Positions 45,930 through 58,888 of a DNA stretch of 64,000 nt are shown piece after piece. The first letter of the stretch is position 1, and each line of letters begins with the position of its first letter. This DNA comes from Alectoria sarmentosa (lineage: Eukaryota > Ascomycota > Lecanoromycetes > Lecanorales > Parmeliaceae). Position numbers and translations under genes: made by a program. A model generated the notes under the pieces. That model saw only the letters and a list, made by a program, of their open reading frames with translations. It did no database searches and was not told the origin of the DNA. The stretch covers positions 1-64,000 of the forward strand of contig WOGZ01000118.1 of the NCBI GenBank assembly GCA_009733775.1, read 5' to 3'.

Positions 45930-47968
45930 TTTGAAAGAAAAGTCTCCGAGGAGGATTGTTTGTGAAGGAATTGACTACTTCGTGTAGAAGTTATATCTAT
46001 GAATGAAAAAGAACGGAAAGCAAGCTACAAGCTGCGAGAAGGAGCCCCAGGCTGTTGGGAAACTGTCAAGCTTCGAAAGGAATGTGGGTGCTGAAAGAGC
46101 GTCGTCACCTACAACGTCGGTGGTAAGCAAAAGGAAGGATGGTGCTGGAGGGGAAGCACGAGGTTGTATATTCTAGGTATATGCCGAAGATATCATTACC
46201 AGAGTGATGGGACGTGAGCGTTGGCAGCATAATCATCTAATGGATATGGTATCCTTGCAAGGGGCGCTTAAAGATGCTTTGTGAGTTTTGCTGTCCCCAC
46301 TCCTCCACATGGCTTCTAAGCCACATTGAGGAGCATGGGCCCGGTCCAGACGCTTGAATCCACGGATTGAGCAATATCAAGCCAAAGTTTTTCAAGAGCC
46401 GTTGCATTTCAAGGAAGCAAAACCGAATCTATAGGCAGACAAATCACCAATCTCCTGCAATGAATCAACGAGTAGACGATGTACAGACCTTAAAAGTAGC
46501 GGGTCCCGCATACCCCAATGATGGATGTCAACATGTTGCATTTCGTGACGTGACTTGGGGACTCGGCCAATGGTACAGTACTTGCCGCCAGGATGACGGC
46601 TGACATGCCTTGAGCAGCGTACCCCTGAAAGCCTCGTTCACACACATAGCTATGCCGAGAATGCAGGAAGCGCTCGTGGCTATGAGGGCAAAACGGAAAG
46701 CTACACGGGTGCAGGAGTTGCCTGGCCAAACTCATAGGCTATTGTAGAGAGCATTTCCGATGAGATGTTTCGGCAGGCAGAGAGAGAGAGGTGAGAGGTG
46801 AGAGGTGTGAAGGTTCGTTTGAATGCTTTGTGCTGTGACTGGTGAGTGAGCGAGGGGCCAATCTTAAAAATTAAGGTAGACTTTAGTATTGGGGGTCGGG
46901 TGCAGCCAACCGCAGGCTTGGTCTTTGCGTGGCGCTGTCTGCATGATACCCAGGGTAAGGTACCTAGAGATTATAGAGTACAAAGTAGACTACTGTATCG
47001 AGGGCATTGCGTACATGTACATGCGTAGGCATGCGTATACATGCGCTAGGACGTCAGGAAATGATTGGGTAAAAGTTTCAAAATATTATCAAAGTGTAAA
47101 ATTAATTGGTGGTTGGATATATTAGTAAGCAAGAGAAAATATGTACAGAGTACTTAGAGTATAGAATAGCGTTGAATGTTGATGCACAAAATAAAGTAAT
47201 GATAATGCACTCTCACTCGTACATGATGCACCAGCACGGCATAATCCTTCCGCCTTATCCAAAGCTGTCGGCTGAGCGCCCACCAGCCTGTCCCAGATTC
47301 TCGGGTTTCGAAAGATGCCTCGGTCAGTCGGTAAGAAGGAAAGCTTGTGTGAAAGCTTGAATAATGAATAATATTAATGCCGGCAGAGCCCTATGTATCA
47401 ATCATCAATCATCAATCATCATCATCAATCATCAATAATTTTGTTCCGTAGAAAAAGAAAAATGCAAGGAAGATTAAAAAGCCTATCCTTCGACCTGACA
47501 TCTTCTTCCTCTATGTCCTTGACTTGTACCTCGGCCGTCATTTGTGCTGTGGTTGTAGAGACGTTGTCGTGTAACGGTGAGGACTGAACCAATCTGCGCC
47601 TGGACTGGCGGATCCACCAATCACAAATTCCCGAGCTGCTTAGTCATTCATACCTTCAGGAGAGTGGGAGAAAATATGCCCCGTCCAGTCAGTTCACTAC
47701 TGTCCAGTGTCCTTGAGCTCTATATAGGGAGTTTACCCGTGAATTGACACTCTTGAAAGCGTCGGGCCTATACCCTACGACAGGCTCGCAATTTTGATGC
47801 CAGATTGAACTTGCTGCCTACTATCTACTGGTCGTGCGGCTCCAATTTGTCCATTTGCCCACAGCTCTTTCATCTCAACCTACTTCTCCAACCCAACCAT
47901 GTCCATACAATGAGTCTCATAACCTTCACTACGCATCAAGTCTTGTGCAGCTTTTCGTTGCGTCCGTT
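45930..47968. other. 2-kb intergenic region
   Basis: No gene supported. It holds the 5' flank of the thaumatin-like gene and a CATCAAT-type simple repeat (listed separately). Frames at 46367-47360 lack protein features. Confidence 0.4.
47398..47438. repeat. CATCAAT/CATCA simple repeat
   Basis: An irregular tandem run of ATCAATC and ATC units in non-coding, AT-rich sequence. Confidence 0.8.
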
Positions 47969-48886
47969 ATGGCGTTTGTCGCAACGTTGATCTCTTCCTT
48001 CACTCCTCTCTTGTATGTCTTCTCTCCCAGCTGCCTTGTGCCATTTTATCACTGACCTCTCGTCGGTACAGTCTCATGTTCTCTCCTCTTACATCCTATA
48101 CCGATCAGATCCTCTCCATTCACCGAAATCGTACCTCTGCTGGCTTCTCTCTCGACATCCCTTTGATCATGCTTACAGCGTCGATCTTGAAGATCTTTTA
48201 TTGGCCTGGCGCTCGTTATGACCTCGCTCTTCTCATACAAGCTGCAATCATGGTGGCTGTTCAAGTGGTACTGCTAAAAGTTGCACTGGACAATAGACCT
48301 CCGTGGCGGGGAGAGGGACCTTTCAAGAGTATGGAGCCGGGCAGACCTTGGGGTTTCTGGAGATGGAGGGCGCAGCGGCCGTGAGTGCATTCCTTTCGGA
48401 CGTTGCACTGTTCCAGTCTGGACTTGGGATCCCATAGACTACGAGAAGGTACCAGGACTATCCGAAATGCTAACTCTTTGGCCTTGCAGGTACTGGGAAT
48501 ACCTTCTCGGCTTGACGCTCTCTCTACTCGTCATCCATACCTTGATTCGGCCCACCGCGGCCTCCCTCTACACCAACGTCATCGGCTACGTTGGGCTTGC
48601 GATCGAAGCTGTGCTTCCGCTTCCGCAGATCTTCTCCAATCAACGCGTTCAATCCTGTAAGGGGTTCCGGCTGTCGGTATTGGTGAACTGGCTCTTAGGA
48701 GATGCGATGAAGATGGGGTTTTTCTTCATGTCAGAGCCGGGCAAGGTGCCATGGGCGTTCAAGCTGTGCGGCATCTTTCAAGCCTGCTGTGATGTAGGTC
48801 TGGGTGCCCAATACTGGGTTTATGGAGATGGGCAAGAGGACATGGCTCGAAATGGGGGATTGGCGAAAGATGGGAGATTGACTTGA
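47969..48886 (+). CDS. PQ-loop repeat membrane protein
   Basis: Three exons: 47969-48012, 48072-48380 and 48490-48886, with introns of 59 and 109 bp, giving 249 residues. It has about seven hydrophobic segments. The second PQ motif is clear in EAVLPLPQIFSNQRVQSCKG; the first is degenerate (SPLTSYTDQILSIHRNRTSA). Length and order fit the PQLC1/SLC66A2 group, related to yeast Any1, which is implicated in phospholipid asymmetry at the Golgi and endosomes. Transport or scrambling function is inferred from the family. Exon 1 is short and could extend upstream; the chosen ATG gives a hydrophobic start. Confidence 0.85.
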
Positions 48887-50856
48887 CCACACCGTAGGGA
48901 TTACTGTAGTGCTCTAGTCGTCAGACGCGATAGCCCTTATCTCTAAATGGTTTACCCAGGGATAAAGTTGCTGGACGCGACGGGTAGTCTATGAGCCTGC
49001 AGCAAACAGTAGGTAGTGCTATCCATCTTTTTTTGCATTTCTGCCACGATTACGTGCACCAGCGTGTAGGCCGTTTGAAAAACACAGACGGGGGGAAGGG
49101 AAAATGACGGGATGGCGGAATTTTGCCCCTATGTAATTGACTTTTATGTTTCCATCAGGCCAAGCCCACCGGTCAGGAAGTTGATACTAATTGTTACTTG
49201 GGTAGTTGATCATTTGATTCACTGATCCAGATGAAAACACCGGTCAGGAAGTTGATATTGATTGTTACTTGGGTAGTTGATCATTTGATTCACTGATCCA
49301 GATGAAGACGCTAAGCGCTCAGGCCGCAAGCGAACAGATGTGAGCTTCCCTTCAGCGTTCCACTTCCGAGTGTGAGTTGCCCCCAACTCCATTCAAATTC
49401 GGCATTGGCCCTTTTGTCCACCAGGCAGGTCCTTTTTGTTTATCAAACAAGGACGCGTAATGATGATGCTGTCAATTTGATACCGAGTATTAGTATTATT
49501 AATATTACCCTCGCCTTTCTTCGTCTTCTCCGGGAACAGGCATGGCGCAATAAGCAACAGGGTGGATGCTCACTAGAGTACTTTACTTGACCTACTTTAC
49601 TCTGCCAAGAATGAATGACCTTGGATTAATAAGAATAATGCACTTGCACCAGAAACAAGGGTACTCCAATCAGAACATGGCAAGGCGGCTCTGTCACCAG
49701 AGGTGAACACGTTACAGTACTGTGATAGTAACCAGTCCAGTCCAGCTACCGGGTTAGTAAGTATTTTTTGGATTGAACTCTCCCCCCAAACTTGTAATTT
49801 ATCATCCAAAGCCAGGAGATGCAATCTACGGTACCGCAATTGACTTTTCCCTTTGCAACATCTTGATCCTTCGCCTTTGCCTCGTCTTCTTCCTCTAGAT
49901 CTGTCCTTCCCGCATAGCAGGGCGATTTGCATTCTTCCCACTTCCCAATTCCCACTACCATCCTAGTTCCCAACGTCCGGTTGAGGAAGCTTCTCTACAG
50001 ACTACCCCAAGGCCGTAAAGTCCAAGGGGTCGGCATGGCTTGCAACGCGCACAACTGGTGAGACGGTGGCCTCGTGTGCCAAATTCTCCGTCTTTGATTC
50101 GCTCATGGTTTCGAGCACAATGGAGTCGTGGATGGCCTGTGCGGAGGATTCGGAGGGTGCATTTGCATGATTAATGTCGTTTCGCATTCGACGCTAGGGT
50201 GTTCCCGAAGGAGGCCATGGTCTTGATAGGCCTCTTCTTGCTTGAAAGTTGAAACCTGAACTTGATGAGATGACAGTGACACCCCTGAGTACTATGTAGT
50301 AGAGTTCGCGCGTGGCCATCTACTTTATGAGACTTCTGGCTATGAGACTGCAGCCACCTCCCTGCACCTTCGGCCCGCAACGCCATAACGTAAAGTACTT
50401 TAGGTAAAGTATGCTTATGAAATATGAATTATGCTGCTTGTGCTTTACGACTACATATTGATACTCATACTTACCAGCCTCACCCCCCAGCTTTGGTCAT
50501 AATTCGTTAGCTTTGTTTCGTCTGGCTCTGGCATGTATAGTACCCGAAACCATCGAGCCAACCAGCTCTCGAGTCTTTGAAGCTGAAAATGCTAAAGTAC
50601 TTGGGGTACTGTAATCTGCTGCAGAAACGCGCGTCTCCGTCTCCGTGTCCTGGCCGGTACCTGAAGTGATTACCTGAGTACCTGAGTACCTGCATACAAG
50701 AACCCGTCTCGCCATGCACATTTCTTTCTCATCCACTCTCTTTCACCTGCCATTTCACAAACAGCCTTTCGTTGATCGAAATTACGTTCATTCACAACAA
50801 ACTGTTCTTGTCTAGTCTTCTTATCGATCGCCTCTCCCATCCAATAACAGCTCGAG
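48887..50856. other. 2-kb intergenic region
   Basis: No gene supported. It contains the 71-bp tandem duplication listed separately and AT-rich stretches. Frames on both strands near 49597-50740 lack features. Confidence 0.4.
49168..49307. repeat. 71-bp tandem duplication
   Basis: Two adjacent copies of a 71-bp unit beginning ACCGGTCAGGAAGTTGATA and ending ACTGATCCAGATGAA; the copies differ at only a few bases (ACTAATTG versus ATTGATTG). Non-coding. Confidence 0.9.
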
Positions 50857-51162
50857 ATGCATTCGTCTTTCGTCACCGTCTTCCTCGCTGTCCTAGCCCC
50901 CATGGTCGTCCTCTCGAGTCCTCAATGGCACCCTCACGGCCCTCCTCCCAATCCCCACAAGTGGCACCACGGACCACCGGGTCTCAATCCAAGCGCTACC
51001 GCCTCTATTTCTGCCGGCATCCTGCCCACTGGCGGCTTTCTGCCTACTGGTGTATCGGGCCACGGCTCTACAGGAACCCCAAAGAAGGCGGCTGAGAAGA
51101 AGAAGGAGGCAGCAGGAGCACCTGCTGCTGGTGCTACGGCTTCCCTTACTTTTTACGATTAG
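50857..51162 (+). CDS. Small secreted His/Pro-rich protein
   Basis: Single exon, 101 residues. A clear signal peptide (MHSSFVTVFLAVLAPMVVLS) precedes a His/Pro/Trp-rich segment (WHPHGPPPNPHKWHHGPPG), a Gly/Thr/Pro stretch and a Lys/Ala-rich segment. It has no cysteine in the mature part and no known domain. The 5' leader is pyrimidine-rich. Composition resembles secreted low-complexity proteins and candidate effectors of plant-associated fungi, but no function can be given. Confidence 0.6.
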   Translation: MHSSFVTVFLAVLAPMVVLSSPQWHPHGPPPNPHKWHHGPPGLNPSATASISAGILPTGGFLPTGVSGHGSTGTPKKAAEKKKEAAGAPAAGATASLTFYD

Positions 51163-52366
51163 AATTGGAAGTGATGCCTTCGAGCCCAGGTACATCCTCT
51201 CACGTTCCCCCACAAGGATCAGAACAGTACGATAACGTGATCTTACCCAGACAGCATTTGCATACTCCCTTCAGGGCTCTGCACCCACCTACCTCGCCTT
51301 CCAACCATCCACTTCGACGGGAGCATCGCATAGATGAGTTTTGTCGTTGCATATATTCAGTCGCTGTTCGTGACACATCATTGCACGTCCACCATCACAG
51401 CCTGGTCGAGTCGAAGCCGCAGGGCGGCGGGTCACAATTTTCTCTTGATGGGGGTGTCAGGGACTTTAGCTGTAATTATTACTTCAAACATGAACCGCAC
51501 TCTTTTGAAAAGGGCAAGGCCAATCCAAAATGTATCAAGATTGACATCTGAGTGTATCCAACATCAACAGTGATTGATCTTGAGAACTCGCGCATTCACG
51601 TTCGCCCCCAACCAGCCCTCGCTCGCGACACATGCCCTCGATTAAATCCTTGCGTCAAGAACAATCAGCATCTTGACCGCCAACCGCCTTCCCCGAGGGG
51701 ATGGTGGTTGTGTTTCACCATGGCTTGGCACCGAAGTCAATCCGATCGCAACCTCACGGGACTAGTAGGGGCCCAGTTTCCAATTGTGATGACAAACATC
51801 ATCTCCGTGTCAGCGCATGACTTGTCAAGACTAGGGTACCTCGATGCGTTGCAAATCTTCCATTGGCACGGCGTGGACGCAACCATCAAGACTAGGTGGC
51901 ACGGTGAGGTGGGCAAGGTGGGCAACGTTGCAAAATTCCCCGTCAGGAGCTCATCGTCTTCCTGGATCAGTCGGGTGCTAGCATGCCTTCCCTTGTGTGG
52001 ACGTCTTGGGCAGGAGACTTCGGGAAGTCGGCTATTCAGTCAGTCGACGAGAATCTCAATTTTACCCGGGAGAAATCCGCCAATCGGACTAATCTGTATG
52101 ATATGTTGATCTGATCCATATTCACAGACTCTCTCTCAATCAATGCACGCTGCGTTCTAGTGTACAAAACCCATCGTTTCCACGGCAAATGAGCCATCCG
52201 GAGCCATCCGTTAGTTTCTAGTGCCATGCCGGTTCTCCTGCCCTGGGCATGGAGCCAAGGAGATCATCCTTTCCCCAGACTCCAAAAAGACCCAAAGCAG
52301 CAGCTAGTGATGCTCGCTCCAAAAAAAAATTGCAGAGTGCTGTGAATACAGTAGGTGGGCGAAGGA
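51163..52366. other. Intergenic, nothing recognised
   Basis: 1.2 kb between the small secreted protein and the UBP15 stop codon; frames up to 185 codons (51552-52109) lack protein features. Confidence 0.4.
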
Positions 52367-55300
52367 TTAGCGAATGAATATCGAGTCACCTTTGCCTCCA
52401 AGTCCTTTGGATCTATTTACATGATCGAGACCGAGTTGGTCACCCGGGCTGCCGATGGCTTCCGAGAGGGTGTCTTCTGTATTTTTGCCTTAGCTATTCC
52501 AATCCTGATGCGTAAAGTGTAACAGTAAGGCTGAGGAGACGAAACTCACCATCGTTCAGATAGGTCGGTTTGGAATAGATAGACCGCTGGATGATGGCAA
52601 ATTTGATCTTGTCAAATTGTTTGCCCTTGATGCCAATTCGCTTCGACAAGCGCGATCTGGTATCTTTGAATCTCTCGTCCTGTGCTCTGTCAATACAAGC
52701 CCAGTGGTTTGACAATTCCGGGAGCACTCACAGATTTGACGAGGAACTTGAAAGGAATACCATGCGGCTTACTCGGCTCCTTTTCAAAGTGAAAGCAGTC
52801 GACAAAATCTCTCCTATCAGCGTCTTGCTCTTCTTCAGGCATCTTTTCCGCGTACAGCCCGGCAAATTCCGATAGAATCGCTACTGGATCATCTGGGAGA
52901 AGCTCTTTGTACACTTTGTTTGCGCGTACTTCGTATAACCGCACGTTCTGTGCGGTCTCGTCGTCCAATTTGGCCTTTTGCTGCAAACCCTGGTGAAGGT
53001 CGCGTACAGTGCCCGATTTGGGCACGAGGACCTCGAAGAATTCCTACAGATCACGTCAGCTTACGAGTACGAAAAAGTTTCGCCAGATCATTAACCTCTT
53101 TGGACATTCCTTCAGTGACCCAACTGATCTTCAGGCTCTTCTTCGTATCCATTTCACTGAGGCTCATGTCCAGGATCTCGTAGTACAATGCATCGTCGCG
53201 CTGGTTATTGTTGCTGTATGTTCCAAATTGCGGACTGAGTATTTGATACAAATTTTGGTTTGCATTACGCTTTACTGGATTCTTGACCTTTCCCGTGGTG
53301 GAGTTGACTGTCGAAAAGCGAAAGTGTGTCGGGTCGACCTTCAGGTATTCGCCAACCTTCGCTGAGAATTGCTCATACGACATTTTTCGACTGAGATCGA
53401 TCTTGAAAATGTCTCTTTCGCTCTCAGTGGGAAATTTGGGAGAAAAGCTGACGGTTTTGCGATTCAATAAGTAATCGTAGAACTCTCTGGCGTCAGTGTA
53501 GCCGCCAGCCTGCGCAATGCTCAAGGCTTCTCTTTCTGACAAGACTTGTTGAAAACAGACAATATCACCGTCTTGGATTTCAGCTTGGTGCAATGTGGAT
53601 TTCGGCTTCATTGGCTCGATCATCGAATGCTTGATCTCCTCGTAGAGTGCGAGTGTGGGGGGTGAAGGTGTACCATTCGTGAGGCCATTGGACAATGCAC
53701 TGGGGCTGTGTGACCAGTCCATAAGCTGCAGTATCATGGGTACCATTTCTGCGACCTTACACTGCTTCTTGACATAAATGTGACCTGCACCCTTCAGATT
53801 TTGCGCCTCAGCGTCAAAGTATTTGAGGAATATCAGCATCGGCTGATTATTGGTAGTGTTTGGTGGTTGTATATCTGGCCACACGGGTTTCCCTTCTTCG
53901 ATCTGCGAGGCCGTTTCTAGAAACAGCCGGAAGCTCTTATCCCGGCCAGCGTACTTACTATAAGCCTCATCTATGGTCATGTCTGGCTCGAGAAGGGGTT
54001 GGTCTGGTCGTATAGTCTTATTCTGGCGGTTTACCATCACCCACAAGCGGACTTGCTCAGGTGGGAGCAGCTGACTCTCGGCTAAAGTCTTGGCAAACTC
54101 TGCCAGTGTTGAAGTCCTCAAGACACGATGAAGTTTCGGTGTAGAGTCCATTGCTTCATCGGGATCCCAATCGGTAAGGTCAAAACCTTGATGTGCTTTG
54201 AAGTTACCTTCGGTGACCACGCCGATTGAGAGATACAAATGTTGCTCTTCACGCTCTTTCCGCCGAAGTTCAGCAGCTTCTCGCTCTTCATTGAGCTGTT
54301 TTGCTACTGCTCGTCAGCTTTTGTTGAGACATAACTTGGCAATTAACTAACCAAGGTGAGAGGGAGTGTCCTTCGCAGATAAGTCGTGTAATATGGTCTG
54401 TACATGGCTTTCACGAATATAGACGAGCATGTAAGCGCTCATCGAACGCTTCGTTGATAGAGTCCTGGTGTATGGATTTCGGACGCCAACATTCCCATTG
54501 AGCTTCGCATAGTCACCGCCGAAATTTTCTTCCAATGCCTCCTTCAAGGTTGCTCGCGTCACTCTATCATCGTCGAATTTGTAGAAATGCCCGTCTGCAG
54601 ATGGCTTTAAGAAGGCGTAGTAATGTCCAGCGTTGAAGTCCCCACTGTGCACGAGCACGCCGTGAAGTTGGTAAATATATGATTCGGATTTGTCGGCACT
54701 GTCTGAAAGATAGGGTGACGCGTCAAAGATCTCTGGAAATTCGTAGCGGTCGTTGACCTTCATCATCGCATCACGATTGATATCATACTCGAAGCGCTTT
54801 AGTTGAAGGTGAAGAACTTGAGGGAAGCTTTCGAAGATCACACCCTTTTTGGCGTCTTGGAGACCATAGCCTTCTGCGAAATATTTGTTTTCGCCCTCCA
54901 TTGTCTCTACCTGGATGTAGTCCTTGAAGCTCTCGTCCAGACTCTTGTTCCCACTGACGTTCAATTGGATATCCCAAAAGTCTTCTATTCGTGACGATTC
55001 GTAATCGACATTGATGCAGGATATGTAAGTTTTCATTTTGCCCACGAACATATTTGCTAATGCGTTCTCAGCATCAGTGCCCTTCATTCGCTCCTCCATA
55101 CGTTCCATAAGGATCCTTGATAGCTCCTGGACGTCTTGTTGCTCAAATATGTGCTTGGTCTCCCAACCGAAAGAAGCTGTAAGTTCCTGAGTAGAAACAG
55201 CTTCTTCGTAGCTCTGTAACATGTAGAAAAGTCTTTGAAGTGCCCAGGCGCTGTTTGCTGTCTTTCGATCGGATTCGGCTTCTGTGGGTATTTGGTACAC

Positions 55301-56421
55301 CGCCTGCGAGAATTAGACACTGACTTTCTCAGCATACAAGAACACAACGTACCTTGCGAAAAGCGTTCGTGAAATATAGGGATTGAAGGAGTGAGTTGAG
55401 ATAGCAGGTTGCCCCTTGGTTCTTGAGGCCAACCATGCCGGTCTCTTTCTTCGAATTGTAACTTCATATGTCTCAGCAAAGATTTCCCCGTTCGATGCAA
55501 GAACTAACTTTATGAAATTATGCCAGAGGACTCCTGTCGGGTCCTTGTATATCCGGAGATATGCGGTCACGTTAACGGCATCATTCTCAATCATGGGCCG
55601 ACCTTTGTCATCCCACTGCGGAGCGAAAAGCCGCCGTACCTCGGCGAATCGTGTGAAGCCCCAGTCGCTTTCTTCGGCGTTGAAGCGGTGATTCGCAGCT
55701 GGCAGGACAATACACATCAGCACGGACATCGATTGCACGCTTGCCTTTTCTCTTACTGTGCATAACGTATATCGATGGGTCATGCTTATTCCACAAAACC
55801 AAGCTGAACTGTACACAAGCGTACCAGCCCTCAGACGGCTTCTGGTCTCCATCTTCATAGCCTTGTTCGAGGTAGAACGAGGCGAAGTCGACGTTGTTTC
55901 CAAATGGAAATAGTAATACTCTCCTAATATACAGTCAACGTCTTTTCCCCTTAGCTCCGAATTGACGTAATGCCAGGTATGATCCCACACACCATGGATG
56001 CCCGCCACATTCGAACTTGGGGCCTCTTGTCTTCTTTTCCAAATGTCTCCAATCATCAATAAACCAGGTGTGAACTGCTTCACTGTCTGTCTGTAAATCG
56101 GCATCTTTGGGCAGCACTCGGAGTCTCATAGCATCATCTACCAGTAAGTTAGAATGGAGCTCCCGAAGAGTAATTCTGAAGTGTTTCAGGTGATATACAG
56201 TCGTCGGCCCGGATCTCGGGTTCTTGCTCTTCTGTAGAGTCGTCTGGGGTGATGATAGCCACATCAGGTTTCTCATCAACCACATCATAATCGTCGATGA
56301 GCATATCACCACCACCTCCCATCTGTAATTTACCCAGACGGGTGCCCAAGTCAGCCACTGCCTCACTCCGATCCTCGGAATCCATGGCTCCGTTGTCGAG
56401 ATTGGTGCTTACAGGATCCAT
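52367..56421 (-). CDS. Ubiquitin-specific protease of the USP7/Ubp15 family
   Basis: Ten exons: 56421-56199, 56137-55993, 55923-55757, 55698-55509, 55461-55353, 55303-54352, 54306-53096, 53043-52732, 52679-52550 and 52476-52367. All nine introns are GT-AG of 45-73 bp, and the product has 1182 residues. Domains: acidic N-terminus; MATH domain (about 85-225; HTWFIDDW, FECGGHPWRVLLFPFGN); USP catalytic domain (about 248-590) with the Cys box GLKNQGATCYLNSLLQ (Cys261) and His box GDFNAGHYYAF (His505); coiled linker; ICP0-binding and ubiquitin-like domains ending LGLDHVNRSKGLGGKGD. The catalytic residues are intact. It should remove ubiquitin from many substrates. It is divergent from the PDK-family gene. 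Confidence 0.95.
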
Positions 56422-57057
56422 GTTTGGCAAGAGAAAGTGAAAAAAGAAAGGTCGGAACAGGTGATGCGGGCGGGCCCTTTGTCATGCGGAACCAGCTGCT
56501 TTGCAAGACCACAGCTGCTGATAGTAGAGGATCGGGATTGAAGTCGTATGGACTGTAGGCGACTTATGGAATATGTCGTTGCAGGTTCCTTGAAATGTTC
56601 ATGGGGCGCGGATGATGATGACGAAGTCTGCTACTTAACTTTGGCCGTGTGTTGAAAAATGCCAGCTTCTTGGAAAATAGATACGTTATTTATAATACCC
56701 GTCTGTCACTAGTATCTTACATACCTACTCCTGCAGCTCCCCATACTTGCAAACAACATGTAGAATATCAAAAAGATCCCGTCTCTCTTTTGTGATCGTG
56801 TTCGTGTTCGTGTTGATCGCATTGCCTTGCAGCATGCTTTGCCCAGGTGGGGCTCGCTTCTCCGCAACTTGATCACCGCTCTTTCGGCCCTCTCTCTCTC
56901 TTCTCTCTCTCTCTCTCTCTCTCTTTCGCCGTCTCTCTCTCTCCGCACCGAAGGACGGATTGTATTCTTCGACATTACGCAACTAATTTGGCATGAACGG
57001 CTGGATAATTGCCATGACTGAGCCATAGCCTCACCCTTGCTGCATGGCAGCTACGCA
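56422..57057. promoter_or_regulatory. UBP15-PDK divergent promoter
   Basis: 636 bp between the start codons of the two genes, containing the CT microsatellite at 56888-56945. CT/GA tracts are frequent in fungal promoters; joint regulation is only a possibility. Confidence 0.45.
56888..56945. repeat. (CT)n microsatellite
   Basis: A nearly pure CT run, interrupted by TTC and CGC, inside the divergent promoter. Confidence 0.85.
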
Positions 57058-58550
57058 ATGCTACAACCTAGATCACGAGGTCTCGAGAAAGCAGCCTGGT
57101 CAACAAGGCCTCTTCTTTTCCGTCGGCCCATAGCTTCTGCAACAACTCCATGGCGACCTGCGGCAGTCCTTGATGAGTTAGTACCCAATATGACTAGACA
57201 ATTCCGCCTTTGCTGTCTATTGCTTACGGCCTAAAGATGGGTGCAGAAGGAGGCTAGGCCGATCAGTCTTCGACAGTTGACCTTCTTCGGCCGTACCTTA
57301 ACAGAGAACCGCCTCCTGAGCTCGGCTAATTATGTTCGAATGGAATTACCTACAAGGTTTGCGCACTTGGATCTTCCCCATGAGCTGTCGCCTGAATTCG
57401 AGGCAGGCTTGCTCATCGCCTACGCGATATGCAGACGCTGCCATTTGTCGTTGTCACGAATCCTCATATGTCACACGTGTACGATTTATACTACAAGGCT
57501 TTCGAGACATTACGAAGGATGAGGGAGATCAAATCTGTTGAGGACAACGAGCAATATTGCAAAGTCGTCAGCGAGACTCTTCAGGAACACTTGACGGTGA
57601 TACCAAGGCTTGCTATGGGGGTCCTTGAATGCCAGGACTTAATCCGGCCTGAAGAGATGGACAAGTTCATGAATACTCTGTTGAGATCTGTAGGGTCCCT
57701 GAAGCTGCAACATGCGCAAACGCTGATCTTGCTACAGAGAATCTCTCGTAGGGTCATTGCCGAACAGCACCTTGCATTGACCGAAACATTCAACTCTCCG
57801 TGGCACTTTCCCAATGCCAAGGCTCAGATCGACCCCAATTCTGAGTTTGTAGGAGAAGTCTTCTTGCGTTGCAACGCTCGTGAAGTGGTGGAGGCATGCT
57901 GGAATCGAGCGAGCACCCTTGCTAAAGAGGCCTATGGTTCGAGCTGCATACTGCCGGGCATCAGAATCGAGGGCCACTTGGATGCGACTTTCCCCTACAT
58001 CCTGAGCCACCTGCAATATGTCATTGGCGAGCTTCTCCGCAACTCGATTCAAGCTGTCGTCGAAAGACGATCTGTCCCAACCAAAGGTCCACAACCAATC
58101 GATGTGCTGATTTGCGAAGCGCCACAGCATGTGATCATCCGGATATCCGATCAAGGTGGCGGCATCCCCAACGAAGTCATGCCAGAGCTATGGTCCTTCA
58201 GCAAAGGGCCTCGCAGCCAAACGCACTTGAGCAATCTTTCTCAGGTGCCTAAGATGGCAGCAACTATGCAAGAGCTGAAGCTTCCAAACCCCAGCTCCGA
58301 CAAGCCCATTGTTAGTGACGGAAACAAGAAGCGATCGTATGACGGCTCACTTGGCTCCCTGACCTCCAGGCCGCCAAACTTGAGGCTTGGGATGGGGCTG
58401 CCAATGAGTCGAGTGTATGCGGAATACTGGGCGGGACTTTTGGAACTGCATAGTCTAGAAGGCTATGGCGTCGATGCGTTCCTGCAGATTTCTAAGCTGG
58501 GAAACAAGAACGAGCAACTGAGCACTAGAGCAAGCATGGACGCGGTCTGA
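57058..58550 (+). CDS. Mitochondrial PDK/BCKDK-family protein kinase
   Basis: Three exons: 57058-57176, 57237-57356 and 57407-58550, with introns of 60 and 50 bp, giving 460 residues. The Arg/Ser-rich N-terminus (about 35 residues) is a likely mitochondrial presequence. Next come ARPISLRQLTFFGR, ELPTRLAHRLRDMQTLPFVV and the conserved His region RRVIAEQHLALTE. The GHKL ATP site follows: N-box ELLRNSIQAVVE, G1 box DQGGGIPNEV, a roughly 60-residue Ser/Lys-rich insert, then G2 box GMGLPMSRVYAEYW. Such kinases inactivate pyruvate or branched-chain 2-oxoacid dehydrogenase by Ser phosphorylation; which complex cannot be decided from sequence. The insert is typical of fungal Pkp-type members. Confidence 0.92.
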
Positions 58551-58888
58551 AAAATGGGGGAAAGTTCATTGATCCCGTCCTGCAGCCTACTACTGTTATC
58601 GGAGAAAACGATGAATGTTTCTGTCAGGAATTGCGTAGGGTCTAAGCTCTTGTGTTTGGGACAGGTACGAGTCGCGCCTCCCCTCTAGAGCTCAGTGAGA
58701 AGTAAAGCAGCAGGCACGCTATTTGATGAAATCCGCCGCCTTCAATCTTCTACTTCATCTCTTCTGCTGTCAATTGGCATATTACCAAGAACAATAGCTA
58801 TCCCACATTCATGGTACAGAGATCTGGTGCAGACTTTCATCGCAGCGAGTAGACAGTATCATACAGCCTCCATATTATCTGCACAAGC
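58551..58888. other. Intergenic spacer
   Basis: 338 bp between the kinase stop codon and the proposed start of the next gene in the same direction; presumed terminator and promoter, with no motif recognised. Confidence 0.35.

Noticed and set aside
51552..52109. 185-codon plus-strand frame downstream of the small secreted protein
   Set aside because: Composition is not protein-like, there is no domain or clear start context, and it lies in the 3' flank of UBP15.
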